A stretch of 64,000 nt of DNA from Azadirachta indica. Taxonomy: Eukaryota > Streptophyta > Magnoliopsida > Sapindales > Meliaceae. The number at the start of each line of letters is the position of its first letter. Position 1 is the first letter of the stretch. Where the stretch lies: assembly GCA_022749755.1 (NCBI GenBank), contig CM040447.1:8860087-8924086 (forward strand), written 5' to 3'. The notes under the pieces were generated by a model. It was not told the DNA's origin, did not search any database, and worked only from the letters and a program-made list of their open reading frames with translations. The position numbers and the translations under genes were made by a program. Positions 1 to 13,019 of the stretch are shown piece by piece.

Positions 1-3000
1 GTAAATTTGATTTATTAGTTCTAGAAGCTTATTTAGTGGAAGATGATTTATCTCCTTGGATAGTCGATTCAGGAACCACTAACCATGTTTGTTATTTATT
101 GCAGATGCTTAGTTCTTCTAGGGAGCTTGCTGATGCAGATTAACCATAAAAATCGACAATAGAGCAGTTATTTTTGCATTGGCAATAAGAGTTATTTGTT
201 TACATTTTAAAAATAAATTTGTTGTTTCAAATAATGTTTTTTTTTCCTGATTGTAGAAGAAATTTAATTTCAACTTTTAAATTGGTTGAACAATCATTTG
301 GCATTTCATTTAATGATAATCAGATTGTTTTTTCAAAAAATGGTTTAAATATTTGTTCAGTAAAAGAAGAAAATAGGGCTTTACATTTTAAGGCCAAATG
401 AACGACCATTGCTTAATATAAAATTATTTAGAATAGAATATTCTAAACCTAAAAGGAAAAATGTTTCTCAAAGTGACAAGATATATCTTTGGCACTTTAG
501 GTTATGTCATATCAACCTAGATAGAATTAATGAACTTGTAAAGGATGGTTCTTTAAAAGAGCTAAATGTTGGCACTCTACCTGTCTGTGAATCCTATTTA
601 GAGAGCAAAATAACTAAAAGACTTTTCTCAGCAAAAGGCAAGAAAGCCAAAGAACCACTTGAACTTGTACATAGTGATGTTTGTGGCCCATTAAATGTGC
701 AAGTTAGAGGTGATTATGAATATTTTGTCAGCTTTATTAACGATTATTCTAGATATGGCTATATATACCTAATGTAAAGAAAATCTGAAACTTTTGGAAA
801 GTTTAAGGAATTCTTAGTAGGAGCTAAAAATCTGTTAGATAAATCACTTAAAACTCTTCGATTAGATTGAGAAAGTGAATGCTTTGATTTAGATTTCAAG
901 GATTATTTGCTGGAGCATTCTATCCCAACTTGCGGCACCTGAAACACTACAGCAAAATGGTATTGTAGAAAAGATAAATAGAACCCTGCATGATATGGTT
1001 AGATTTATGATAAGCTACTCTTTATTGCCACTTTCATTTTGGGGATATGCACTACAAACCGCGGTCGACATTCTGAATATAGTATCTTCCAAGTCTATTC
1101 ATCATACACCTCTCGAGTTGCGAAATGTCGTAAACCTAATTTAAGACATTTTTGTATATAAGGGTGCTCAACACATGTGCTGAAAGGAAAGATTGGGAAG
1201 CTGGAACTGCGAATAGAAGTGTAACTGTTTGTAGGTTACCCTAAAGGCACTAGAGGAGGCTTGTTTTACAATCCTCAAGAAAAAAAGTTATTTATATCAA
1301 CAAATATCACTTTTCTCGAGAATGACTACATGACAAACTTCAAATCTCGTAATAAGGTTGTACTAGAGGAGTTACTCTTTGATCATATTAGACCATCACC
1401 ATTAACAGTTAATGAACGACAAATCAGGGAAACCATTGTTCTTAATCAAAACATCATGGTACCTCAACGTAGTGGTATGGTCGTGAGACTACCTGTTCAC
1501 TATAAAGAGGATGGAGAAGCATAAGTTGTTGTGTCTGTTATAAACCAAGATAATCCATTAACATACAAGCATGCAATGGAGGATTTTGATAAGGAAAAAT
1601 GGTAAGAAGATATGAACCAAGAAATGGAGTCTATATACTTCAATTTATTTTGGGAACTTGTAGATCCACCTGAAAATGTCAAGCCTATTGGGTGTAAATG
1701 CATTTTCAAGAGAAAGAGAGATGTGGATGGGAAAGTAGAGACTTTCAAGGTAAGGCTGATGGCAAAGAAGTATACCCAAAAAGAGGGAGTTGACTATGAG
1801 GAAACTTTCTCGCCAATGGCAATGCTTAAATCCATCAGTATTCTCTTATCCATTACTATATGTCTCGATTATGAGATATGGCAAATGGATGTCAAAATAG
1901 CTTTTCTAAATTGATATCTTTATGAAAGCATCTATATGGTGCAACTATAAGGGTTTATGGTAAAAGGCCAGGAGCAGAAATTCTACAAGTTACTTAAGTC
2001 TATTTATGAACTCAAGCAAGTTTCATGATCTTGGAACTTGAGATTTAATGAGACAATCAAATCTTATGGTTTCGAGTAAAACATTGATGAGCCTTGTGTA
2101 CACAAGTACATCAAAGAAAAGAAGGTGGTATTCTTAGTACTTTATGTGGATGATATTCTACTCATTGGAAATGATATGGATACATTATCTAACATAAAGA
2201 AATGGCTAGCCAATCAACTCCAAATGAAAAATTTGGGAGAAGCGAGTTATGTTCTTGGGATCCATATTATTCGGGATCGTAAGAACAAATTCTTGGCACT
2301 TTCTCAAGCATCGTACATCGATAAGGTTCTTATGCGATTTTCGATGCAAAACTCTAAAAAAGGTAATTTACTGACTCAATATGAAGTTTTCCTTTTCAAG
2401 GAACAATATCCTAAGACACCTCAGAAGGAAGAGGACATGAGAAAGGTACCTTATGCATCAATAGTAGGTAGCCTTATGTATGCCATGTTGTGTACAAAGC
2501 TTGATATTTCCTATACAATAGGAATAGTCAGTCGTTTCCAATCCAACCTGAGATTAGGTTATTAGAATGCAGTAAAGCATATTTTTAAATATCTTAAGAG
2601 AATGAGAAACTATATGCTTATATATTTAGGTAGAGACCTAAACCCTATTGGTTACACTGACTCTAATTTTCAATTAGATAAAGACACTTGAAAGTTAACA
2701 TTTGGGTCTGTGTTCACTCTTGGTGGTAGAGCTATAGTCTAGAGAAGTGTAAAACAATTCAACATTGTTGATTCAACTATGGAGGCTGAATATATAACAG
2801 CTAAGGAAGTAGTATGGCTAAAAAAGTTCCTTACTGATTTAGAAATAGTTCCAGATATGGATAAACCATTAACCCTATATTGTGACAATAATAAGGTAGT
2901 GGCAAATTCGAAAGAACCAAGAATCCATAAGAGAAGGAAGCATATAGAAAGGAAATATCACCTGATCAGAGAGATCATGCAGCAAGGTGACGTGACAGTT

Positions 3001-3117
3001 ATGAACATAGCGTCCGAACATAACTTTGCGAACCCATTTACTAAGACGTTATCAGCCAAAATGTTTGAGGGTCACTTAGAGGGCATGGGAATGAGAGACA
3101 TATCTCACATGTTTTAG
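1..3117 (+). pseudogene. copia pol polyprotein remnant (PR-IN-RT-RNaseH)
   Basis: Reading through frameshifts and stops, the protease active site is visible at about 58-95 (WIVDSGTTNHVC). The GAG-pre-integrase zinc region follows at about 480-600 (LWHFRLCH, then LPVCES, with the second Cys of CxxC lost). The integrase core start is at about 655-780 (LELVHSDVCGPL, FINDYSRYGYIYLM). The RT palm lies at about 1610-2565 and keeps the catalytic YVDDILLIGND at about 2143. RNase H lies at about 2570-3117, with LYCDNNKVVANSKEP and a terminal FTKTLSAKMFEGHL. In-frame stops include those after the integrase segment, within RT at about 1912 and 2028, and in RNase H at about 2690. The family encodes the enzymes that copy and integrate element RNA; this copy cannot make them. 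Confidence 0.85.
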
Positions 3118-3131
3118 GGCATGTGAGAGAT

Positions 3132-4901
3132 TCCTAGGGATAGTGCCTTAAAAGCATGTAATTTGTACATTATTGGAATAAATAAAATTAACATTTCTTT
3201 ATACTTAATTATGTTTATATTTAATATTAGAAAATTCTAGTTTATTTATGTAACCATAATCTTAGTATATATAAGTGTTATATATACAAGATAATTAAAA
3301 TTATGGATAATAAACTGAAACAGTAATAAATTAATTAAAGTTCGGTTCTTTAATTAAATATTACTAGTGCGGTCCACTAACATTAAGAACGTAATAGTTT
3401 TATCTGGTCTTTCAATGTAGTGACATTATGGTGGAGGCACTTTATATAGTATGATTGTATAGAACTAGATCAGATATAATTTAAATTTTCATATAAATTC
3501 TGTTACTAAATAAGAATTCGATCAATGTCAATAAATGATTATATGCAGATCAGTCTTAATGCTGAGTAGTCATAAACTCCTGTTTATGTTATTTAATCTT
3601 TTGAATTACTTGTTAAGGTTTGTTCTAACATAAGCTTAATAGTCGTATCTTGGAGATTTAATAGGATAAATAGCTGGGAATGTGACATACAGACATGTAA
3701 TCTATTCCTTCCTATTGGAAGTTAGAAAGATGGTTCCCTTAAATATTAATCCTAGAATTGAATAGTTTGAGTGCTCAATTTATAATTGGTTTACAAATTA
3801 ACAATTCAATAGAGAATTAATAGAACTTAAGGATAAAGATGTAATTAGAGTGATAAAACGAAAAATTAACCTAACTCTAATTATGAGGGTTAAACTGTGT
3901 GTAGTGATTATATCAATGGACTGCTCAAAGTTTTCTAAGTAAATTACATCGATAATTTTAAGAGTTCAATTTTAGATTTTTAGTCGAATAATACTAGAAT
4001 TAATAAATTGGATTAATTAATTAAACAGTTTAATTAATTATCTAAATTTATTGGAACTTGAAATTGTAGGTTTATAGGTCTCCAATACCACCTCTTAGAT
4101 CAGTGCAGTAAATAATATAATAGACAAAATTATTACACTAAATTTTTGTTTGTCTAGAAAATAGTTTTTTGGAATGTGTGTTTTAATTTGGATTTAACTA
4201 ATTAATTAATTAGTAAGATATTTTAAAATAAATATCTTTCATTAATATTCAAATAATTTAATTTCAGAAATTAATGGATAAATTCTCATAAAAATATTTG
4301 TCCTCTTTATCGTTTCTTTTAAATATTAGTTTTGAATTAATTAGAAGGTCATTTCTACTAGAAGTTATTTTACAAAATTTAATTAATTAGTAAATGTTAT
4401 TAATTAATTAATTTGATTTTAATCGAAATTATTTTAATTAAAATACTGCTTCTATTAGGATTGTCTTACATATTTAATTAATTAATAAGTGTTATTAATT
4501 AATTAAACTAATTTAATTCTATTATAATTAAACTTGTTTTAATTAAAATAGAAGTGATATAAAACAAACAAAAAAGATGGAAACCAGTAGTGATTAAAAA
4601 AAAAAGAGTTTTCTTTTCTGTCATGCACTACAGAGAAAAACCAGTTTTTTCGAAATCACCATTATATTAAGAAAGGAAGCCTACTATTCTCTTTACAGCA
4701 ACTGTTGGAGGATTGGTTTGGAAAACATTGGTGAAGGAAAACCTGCAACAAAAATATTTTAAAAGCATCAAGAGGTATCTTTTCTATTTCTTCCTTTTAT
4801 TTTTATTAAAACCATATATACTCATATAAATTTTATAATTCTCCTAACTTAATTTTTCGCTATTTATTTGATAAAATTTTCTAATAGTATATAACCCAAC
4901 A
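3132..4901 (+). repeat. 3' LTR of copia element A
   Basis: Begins just after the pol stop and a purine-rich GTGAGAGA. Its first bases are a decayed TGTTAGGGATAGTGCC; the related copy at 46413 has the intact TGTTAG start, which fixes this boundary. The 3' end at CCCAACA (4901) is inferred from the usual ACA ending and is not proven. The interior is rich in TTAATTAATTAA stretches (about 4010-4510). Confidence 0.6.
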
Positions 4902-5379
4902 TCTCTTAAGATGATTTGCAGTGGCGAAAAACACATGTGTGTGGTGAAAATTCCCACTTGACTTAAGGCAAAGATTGGCGATAGTTCCCGTTGACTTGAG
5001 ATTAAGATTCGCAAATATTCCTCTTGACCTAGGATGCAAAACCTCCTCATCTCGAATCAATGTGCTTGAGGTTGCATTTGTGGGGATGCTATTGTATTGC
5101 AGGCCTACAATTTGAGATTTTCTATTCTCTTTTGTCTATACTAGGTTTTGGGACCTTTAATTATCTATTGGCTAAAATAATGGAGCCAAATCCCTATCCA
5201 TGCCTTTTGGAATTTTTGAAAAAACCTTATCACTATTTGAGTCCATTTGAAATAAGATAAAGAGCAAATTGAAATATGCTAAGGTGCTAATTGAAACAAG
5301 GTAGGGCCAAAATAAAATTTACCCTATTGCTTCCTAGAACACATTATTAGGATTAGGCAAAAAAATCAAAACTCAGAAA

Positions 5380-6888
5380 ACCAAACTAAAATATATTTTC
5401 TGCAAATGAGCAAAGAGTAAGTATTACAACTGATATATGGACTTTGATTTAGAATATCAAAAGTATAGTGATCACAATAAATTTCATCGATTGTGATTAG
5501 AATTTGCAAAGGAGAATATCGAGTTTTACTATAGTTCCAAATCACAAAAGGGAGATAATTGGAAAATTGATTGAGGCATGTTTACATAATTAGGGTATAG
5601 AGAGGTTATTCATTATTACTATTGATAATGCAAGTTCAAATGATGTGACAGTGAATTATATTAGAAGGAAGTTAAAAATGTAGAATCTTGATAGGTTGGT
5701 GTTAGATGGTGAATATTTTCATTTGAGGTGTTATGCACATATTCTTATTTTGATTGTTGGTGACGAATTGGAAGAAGTAAATGAAACAATAACGAGTATT
5801 CATAATGCTGCGAAATACATTAGATCATCCATAACAAGACTAGAAAAATTCAAAATATATGTAGAGAAAGAGAAAATTCCAACCAAAGGACTTATGGTGT
5901 TAGATGTCCCTACTAGATTGAATTCAACGTACTTTTGTTAGAAAATGTATTGAAATTTCAAAAAGCCTTTGATAAGATGCAAGATGATGATTTCTCTTTA
6001 TTTGCTAACATTGAAGAAATTGAAAATGGAAAGGCAAGAATAGGGCCACCAATTTCTCATTGTTAGAAAAAAGCAAGAAAGTTTGTGAAATTTTTGGAGA
6101 TATTTTATGAGGTAACCTCGAAATATATTGCTTCCTCCATTGTAACTTCAAATTTATATTTTAATGAGATGAGAAGATTCAGACATACTTGTAGTCACTG
6201 AGTGCAAGTAAAGATTATTTATTAGACAATATGGCGACCAATATGAAGAAGAAGTTTGACAAATATTGGGGTGCTTTGGATAACATAAACAAATTTTTAC
6301 TTGTTGCAGTTGTGTTGGATCCTCGAGACAAAATGGATTTTGTGGTATATTGTTTCAATTCTTTATACAATTCTAACATAGTTGAAACCATAAGAAATAT
6401 ATCAAAGGTTTCTTATATAATTTATATAACATTTATATTGCACGAAATGTCAACATTGATGATGATATAGCTTGTGGGCTTATTGTTCCTACACATCATT
6501 CTTGTTACGAATAGTGTCCAGTATATCATTGGATGATGATGATCTTCTCACTATTGATAAATGTTGTAATCCTTTCCAATAGTTTTCAAAGCAAAAAGAA
6601 ACCCACCATGACATTGAGAGAGATTTATTGGAAGGTATTGAGCCTTTTAATCATAAAAAATTTGATATTTTATGTTGATGGAAAGTGAATTGTACAAATT
6701 ATCAAGTTCTATCTTTAATAGCCAAAGATGTTTTTGGAATTTTAGCCTCCACTATTACATTTGAATTTACATTTAGCACTGAAGGGCATATTCTTGATCC
6801 ATTTAATAGTTCTTTAACTCTTAAATCTATTAAAGTTTTGGTTTGTGCACAAAATTGGTTTCGTTCTTTATTTCTTGATGATCGGTAA
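5380..6888 (+). pseudogene. hAT-superfamily transposase fossil (RICESLEEPER/BED-type)
   Basis: Recognisable in pieces across frames. SITTDIWT at about 5420 matches the start of the RNase H-like core. A VLDGEYFHLRCYAHIL block (about 5699) and VLDVPTRLNSTYF (about 5900) are classic plant hAT motifs. MKKKFDKYWGALDNINKFLL lies at about 6243. The C-terminal dimerisation region (about 6700-6888) has LSLIAKDVFGILASTITFE and a following FSTEGHILDP. In living relatives these are the W-rich catalytic domain and the hAT dimerisation domain that cut and paste the element. Several stops and frame changes, and no convincing BED zinc finger upstream, make this dead. No terminal inverted repeats could be assigned. 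DAYSLEEPER-like domesticated genes are unlikely given the breakage. Confidence 0.8.
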
Positions 6889-6913
6889 TATAAAAAAGCA
6901 TATGTTTAGCAAG

Positions 6914-7257
6914 CTAAATTTTATGAAGCAATTTGGTTAGGTAATGTAACGAATTATTTAATTTATTTTTTAATTAGTTACACATTTATAAATTTCTAAG
7001 TATTTTTTATTATGATGTAGGGTTTGTGAAGTCATTGCATGCATTGGAGGAGCACATACCAAAGCACATAATTAGGAGACAGAAATCTAAATTTTACGAA
7101 GCAATTGCATAAGGTCATATAATAAATTATGTAATTTATTTTTGTAATTATAAATTGTTAAATTTCTAAATATTATTTTGTTATTGAGATATAAAATTTG
7201 TGAAGCCAATGCAAGCATTAGAGCTGGAGCTGAGAGGAGCATATAACATAGCCACAA
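6914..7257 (+). repeat. imperfect tandem duplication, period about 174 bp
   Basis: Two copies starting CTAAATTTTAYGAAGCAATT at 6914 and 7088. Both carry TTTGTGAAG..ATTGCATGCATT-like and GGAGCACATA-like words. It lies immediately downstream of the hAT transposase remnant and may be its 3' untranslated or subterminal DNA. Confidence 0.6.
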
Positions 7258-7259
7258 GA

Positions 7260-9010
7260 AAATTTAGATATCTACCTTTACCTTTGTTAAGTATTTTATC
7301 AAAAAAATTTGAATTTTAAATACTTTGTGTGATACATGATGACGAGTATCTTGTTAGCGCTTTTTATTGCTCAATTTTAGAAATACTGTGGATGATAAAC
7401 AGTGAATTCAATTTTACGAATTGCAATAATAGGTTTAAAAATTAAAAATTAAGCTGAAAAACAAAATTTAATTGAACAATAAAATTAAAATGAACAGAGG
7501 AAAATTGAATGGAACTGAATCAAACTGATCGATTCAATTCCGATTTGGTTCCAATTTTAGATTTAGTCCAATTTGGTCTAGAATTTTTAACAAATTTACA
7601 AATTTTAGTTTGATCTAGGTTAGGCCAAACCCTAATCGAACTGGCCCGTACCCAGTCTTACATGTTATCTCTTTTCGGTTTCTTCTCTTTCTCCATGCCT
7701 CCCTTTTGCATAGACCCACCATAAGGCGAATATTGTCTTTTCTTTTGACCCATTTAAAATAGAAATCCATCCATGCCTTTTCATATTCTTCCAATATTAT
7801 TGCCTTTTCTTTTTTCTACAAGTTCCATTGTGCATCAAAGATTATTTTATTTAATTTTTATTGATTTTATATGATTTAAATGATTGATTTATAAATTTTT
7901 CCACTAAGAAAATTAAACAAATGCAAGAAAAAAAAAAGAAAACATATTGTATATTTAACAAGAAAAAAATGTGCAAACTAGTATAATCTATTAGAAATTA
8001 TTTTTTCTAAAAAGTCATATATCAAACAAAGAAATAATGTACATACTAATATAATTTATTGAAAATTTTTCTTCTTTTACATATTATTATGTTAATATAA
8101 TTAAAATTATTATAGAATATGAGTATATTATTTAAAATGATATATATATATCAAAAGATCAATTTTCAAACTTTTTATTTTTTAAAAATAAATAATTTAA
8201 TACCTTTTTTTAGAAGAAAATAAATATATTATTCATATTTAAATTTCAGTTATATTTAAAGTTTACATAAAAATGCACCTAATTATTAGTTTTTATAAAG
8301 ATATAAGGTACATCTAACAGGACTGACTGTAGGTCCCTTTGGAAAGTACTAAAGAAAAAACATTTATATGCTAGCAGTCTTAACAAAAGTAGTTGCTATT
8401 TGGCTAATAATTATTGAAAGTATTTATACTATAGATTTAGTGCTAAATTAAGTTTTCGGATTTATAATTGAAAAATACTTTGGTATGAACAAATTACCAA
8501 AATGATCATTTTTTTAATTAAGTAATATATAAAATTAATAGTATTTGTCAAATTAAATAATAAATAAAAATTTATAACTTTCAATAGTATTTTTTAATAA
8601 AAACAAATATTTTGAAAAATAAAAAGAAAAAATTATAAAAATAAGTAAATTATATAAAATTTAAAGAAAACATAATAAATATCTATGTATTAGTCATATT
8701 TTATATAAATATTTTTAATAATAATAAATACATTAAAATAATTATTTGGTAATAATAATATTTTATTTTATGAGAATTTGTAAAAATAATTAGTGTTTGA
8801 TGTAATGATTAGTATTAAAAATCAAATAAATAGATTTGTGATATAAATAATTGTAAATTTAATAAATTGAAAAAATAATCAATTAAAAAAGAAATATAAC
8901 AAAATAGGATAAGGATTGGAATTTTTAAAAATAGTTAGGAGTATGTTAGAAATGATAAAACTTTTAATAAACTTAAGTGGAATTTTTAAAGTTTATTGAT
9001 GGTATTTCTG
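7260..9010. other. AT-rich intergenic stretch, no gene seen
   Basis: No coding domain recognised on either strand. Around 7500-7640 there is a cluster of GATTTGGTTCCAATTTT-like words, resembling the subterminal motif repeats of plant hAT elements; assignment to the upstream fossil is only a guess. The rest is low-complexity A/T DNA. Confidence 0.5.
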
Positions 9011-9110
9011 AAATCACAATATTTTTATTAAAATTGGGGTGCTATCCACTTAAACACTTTAAATCACAACATTTTTATTAAAATTAGGGTGCTATCCACT
9101 TAAGCACTTT
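9011..9110 (+). repeat. two 50-bp direct tandem repeats
   Basis: Copies at 9011-9060 and 9061-9110, both starting AAATCACAA and ending with a CACTT..CACTTT segment. They differ at only about three positions, which implies a recent duplication relative to the surrounding decayed DNA. Confidence 0.85.
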
Positions 9111-9466
9111 AAGTGCCCATTTAGTTATTAATGACAAAAGCCTTTTCTAATTTTTATGTGTCATTTGATTGACAATGAAGAAGGATTTTTGTGAATTAAA
9201 AAATTATTTTTTTATTAAAAAAAGTTCAAAATTGGGTTTTTTGACAGTAGAACTTTTCTAACTTTTTTAAAAAGTAAAATTATTCAACATACCTTTATTT
9301 TATTTTAAAAATTTTACGTTATTTATTTGAAATAGAAGATTATGAATTTGTTTATTAACATAATTACTCAAATGATTAATAAATTTATTTTAAAAACTTT
9401 AGGGGTAAAATGTCTATTATAAAAGGTTATATTTGAAAAGTCATATCAAATAGACCCTCAATGCTA
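9109..9466. mobile_element. possible MITE
   Basis: The left end AGTGCCCATTTAGTTATTAA and the reverse complement of the right end (TGAGGGTCTATTTGATATGA) resemble each other, suggesting imperfect terminal inverted repeats around about 360 bp of AT-rich non-coding DNA. No clear target duplication. Confidence 0.25.
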
Positions 9467-9469
9467 ATT

Positions 9470-10157
9470 TTATAAAGTATCTCGTACGGCGTAATTCAAA
9501 AGTCACCCCAAGTATTTTAATTAAATTGGATTGTAATAAACTATATTGAATAAAATTTAATATAATAATATATTTGGTGTCTCATTGTACCGTGCCAATT
9601 ACAAAAATTATCAAGTGTATATATAAAATTTAGTTTTTATTATTTAATTGTATATTACTTTTTATTAATAATTAAATAATTGGATTATTTTCAACTTTAT
9701 TCCAGATTTATTGACAATCTTTACGTATAAACTAAATTATTGCAAAATCATTAACAGTGACCTTGTTAACAGCAAAACACCATTATCTTTAGCAAAAAAT
9801 TGATAAAAAGACATATTTACCTTATTGTAGTTAATGTTATGTGTGCAAAAATGAAAATAACTTTGTGATTTTATTATTATTATATTATATATTTTTTTTT
9901 ATTTTACGGGCTAAACTGAAATTTCACATGGTTGACATGTGATTTTTTTTTAAAAAAATTCAAATTGTAGAATTCTTTTTTTTACTCGGACATTATTAAA
10001 AGTAATGGTGTTCTACTATTAATAGGGTTATTGTTGATAATTTTCTATAAATATTAGAGCAAAGCTGAAAATAACCCTAAATAATTAAAATTGTCCGGGG
10101 CAATCACCGAAAATGCCAAAATTGAATTTCAAATATATGACGAACATTTTATTAAAT
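9470..10157. other. AT-rich intergenic stretch, no gene seen
   Basis: No domain or structural RNA recognised on either strand. Homopolymer runs and short A/T repeats only. Confidence 0.5.
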
Positions 10158-10339
10158 GGGGATGAAAATGGTAGCATTACATAGAGCGTTGAACTAGCAA
10201 TCTAATGATATCTATAATGACCCAAATGGTGATTGGTGGTCGGTAGATGGAGATGGAAATGGTGCTATTACATAGAGCATTAAACAATGACTCTAATGAT
10301 ATATACAGAAATGTAAATGGTGGTTGGTGTAACGGGCGG
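10158..10339 (+). repeat. two-copy tandem repeat, period about 91 bp
   Basis: Each copy contains GATGGAAATGGTGC-like, TTACATAGAGC and CTAATGATAT words in the same order (TTACATAGAGCGTT at about 10176, TTACATAGAGCATT at about 10267). Copies are around 80 percent alike by eye. Short apparent open frames here are by-products of the repeat. Confidence 0.65.
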
Positions 10340-10743
10340 TGGCAATTGGCAATGGTCAATAGGCAACAAAGGTTGAGTATAAGAGATTTTAAAAGTTATT
10401 ATTACTAAAAATTAATTTTTAAAAAAATTTAGAAAAAAGTACATACTAGACTTGACTCATGGGGGTAGGGGTATAGGTCAAGTTTGACCATAGTAAACAA
10501 AATTATTTTTTATTTTTAACAATCTATATCCCTTCAATTTTGGAGCCAAGCATGAGATTATAAAATTTTTGTCCAATGCAGCAAAATAATATAGTGCAGA
10601 CTATTGCAACACACCAAACACACCTTCAAGGACTAAAAAGTTTCTAAATAAAAGAATATTTCATTATTTTAAAAGATAGATATAATGAAAGAATCTCATA
10701 ATTAAATTAACTAATAGGAGACATGGCTAGCTTAAAACAAATA

Positions 10744-11005
10744 ATGAAAAAAAGCACAAAATAGCCATGTCTTTTGAATGAATTTACCATAATAACCTCT
10801 TTAATAATTTGTGCACCAAACTAGCCTAAGACTTAAAAATTAGACAAAGATAGACAAAGATACCCTTCAACTAGCCTTTATACACAAAACATAAGATTTT
10901 CCTCTTTTTTTACTTTGAAAAACCTTATATTTCCCAAATGATCCGTCCCTAAAAGATTTCTCTAAATTCTTAAACCCTAAATTTCCAATTTGTATTTTCA
11001 CCAAA
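10744..11005 (+). repeat. MULE left terminal inverted repeat
   Basis: Matches the reverse complement of 17035-17290 through CAAAATAGCCATG, AATTTGTGCACCAAACTAGCC, GGGTATC-complement and AAACCCTAAAT blocks. It carries a small extra duplication (AGACAAAGAT twice, 10851-10870) absent from the right copy. Confidence 0.85.
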
Positions 11006-13015
11006 ATTGCTAATCAAGTGCTAGCATCAATTTTTGAGGCAGAGAGCATAGGTGAAGAGTTAGAATTGACAGGAGAATTGACGGTGGTGAAGCATTTGAG
11101 CATTTGGCAATGAACAAAAGGTTTCATGCTTAAATATGTTGAAATCAATGTTTGGGATGGACTTGGAAGTTAATTTGGATGGCTTAGCTTGATGCTTGGT
11201 CATATTCGACTTGTCTAGAATTTGTCATCCTTTTCCTTTGCAAAATGTAAGTGGCAATGTTTAATTCCTTTCATAAATTGGTGTCTTGGTGGTAACTACA
11301 ACCCTCATGTTGGATAACTTGAGATGTTTCAGGTTTCAATAGCACATTGATTCAATTCCTTGTATATTATATTCCTGTAAGTTGAACTTATCACCATTTC
11401 ATGTTGTGTGTTCTCACTTATATGAAACTGCTGTCGTATAAAGTACTACCAATTTCTCTATAATTTTTATCATGGAACTGTTGTATGATTGGGTCAAAGT
11501 TCTATGGTCTATATTTTGGAACTGTATATTTTTTTCGTGTGTAAAGGAATTTGAAATCTTGCTTACAAACACAAAATTATTGACACTCCACTCCCTATAA
11601 ATGCTACCTAGTTTATTCTAGTAATAAAGAAAGATTAAAGTATAAAATGATTCTGTTTTATTTAAAAAATAATGAAGTTTTAGGAAAACATGCTTAATGG
11701 CCCACTAGAATGCATCATGAATTGTCCTTAAATTCCTTGTCATCAAGCTGGCATTTGGATCATCATTAACCACCAAATATGTTCTATCTTTTAATTAGTA
11801 AGATATAATTACAGCATTGAATAAGGTTTGTACCACTAAATTTTAAAACTAGTTTAGTTATTAAGAAAATCATGACATGTTTGTGCTCCATTTTTGTAAG
11901 TACAATTGCCTAAAATGTTTATTGAGTATTCAGTTTTATTTGATCAATAACCTATCCACCTATGTGAATAGAAATTGACTATAAATAGATAATAACATTT
12001 ACATATTGTCTTATTATATAATTAAACAAAAGTAAACTATGGTTAAATATAGTAATGAAGAGTATAGATTAGATGTCATGATCAACATGTTATCAAAAAA
12101 GTAGGAATATAATAGTACTAGCAAGAGTTTACTTCAATAATTTTGAGTAGTGAAAACTATGGGAAATTGAATTATTACCAACACGTATCTTTCTCTTTCT
12201 CTATCTCTGAATTATTTTCATGTCATTTTCTATTATCTTAATATAATGCAAACTTTCTGCTTTTGGATGATTGATAGCTATATTAAACCTTTTCTTACTG
12301 TAATGTATCTTATATTATTCTTGTGAAATTGATAAATGTGTCATCATCATGTGGACTTGTTCTTGGTTCTAGAATTTGAATTCTAAATGTTTGCTTGTTT
12401 AACAAATTTAGTGAAATTGGTAGGATGGAAAAGCTTACTTTGTTCTTTTTTTGAAAATGAAAATTCCTTATTTCAAGAAAATAAGCCAACAAATACAAAT
12501 AAAATGTAGAATTTAGAATTAGAAAGACACACCATTGTTGAATGCCCAAGCTAGTTTATGACAAAAAAAAAATTATCTTTTGGTTGACTTGAAGACTAAT
12601 TTATTTAGAATTTCGACCCACCATTTCACCTACCATCAACCATTAACTTTTTGTTCTGACTAAGATATAATAATTAAGCTTAGAAAATTATATTGATTTT
12701 CTTGATGAAAGACAATTATATCATACCAAATCCTTTCTATATTAATGGAACTTTATTGTGTCTAGTTTAGTGTCTCATCAATTGAAATTGTTTTCTAAGT
12801 TCATTGAAGAAGTCCTATTTGCTAAACAACCTTCCATTTCTTTTTTTTTTTTAATTTATTACTTAATTGATTACATATATGGTAACTAAAAAAGTCTAAA
12901 AACTTAACCAACAATTATTAGTAGGTACATGAAATAAACAATCACAATGACATTCAATACAAAAGAGTTTCACAAAATAAAAATACATGTCAAATCATTA
13001 ACACTGTTGTTGTGG
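11006..13015. other. MULE left arm, non-coding
   Basis: About 2 kb between the left inverted repeat and the transposase C-terminus. No domain recognised on either strand and no captured gene fragment that I could identify. Confidence 0.5.
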
Positions 13016-13019
13016 GGGC

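Larger units (their letters stand above)
1..4901 (+). mobile_element. Ty1/copia retrotransposon A, cut by the window edge
   Basis: Decayed copia element lacking its 5' LTR and gag, which lie outside the window. The domain order protease, GAG-pre-integrase, integrase, reverse transcriptase, RNase H is that of Ty1/copia (integrase before RT). It is followed by a long AT-rich LTR. Stops and frameshifts occur in every domain, so it is not autonomous. A second LTR of the same family lies at 46413. Confidence 0.85.

Noticed and set aside
1..4901. An integrated plant virus (endogenous pararetrovirus)
   Set aside because: The order integrase before reverse transcriptase and the presence of LTRs are copia features. 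No movement or coat protein motifs were seen.
10177..10359. Minus-strand open frame of 60 codons
   Set aside because: It lies wholly within the 91-bp tandem repeat and has no family resemblance.
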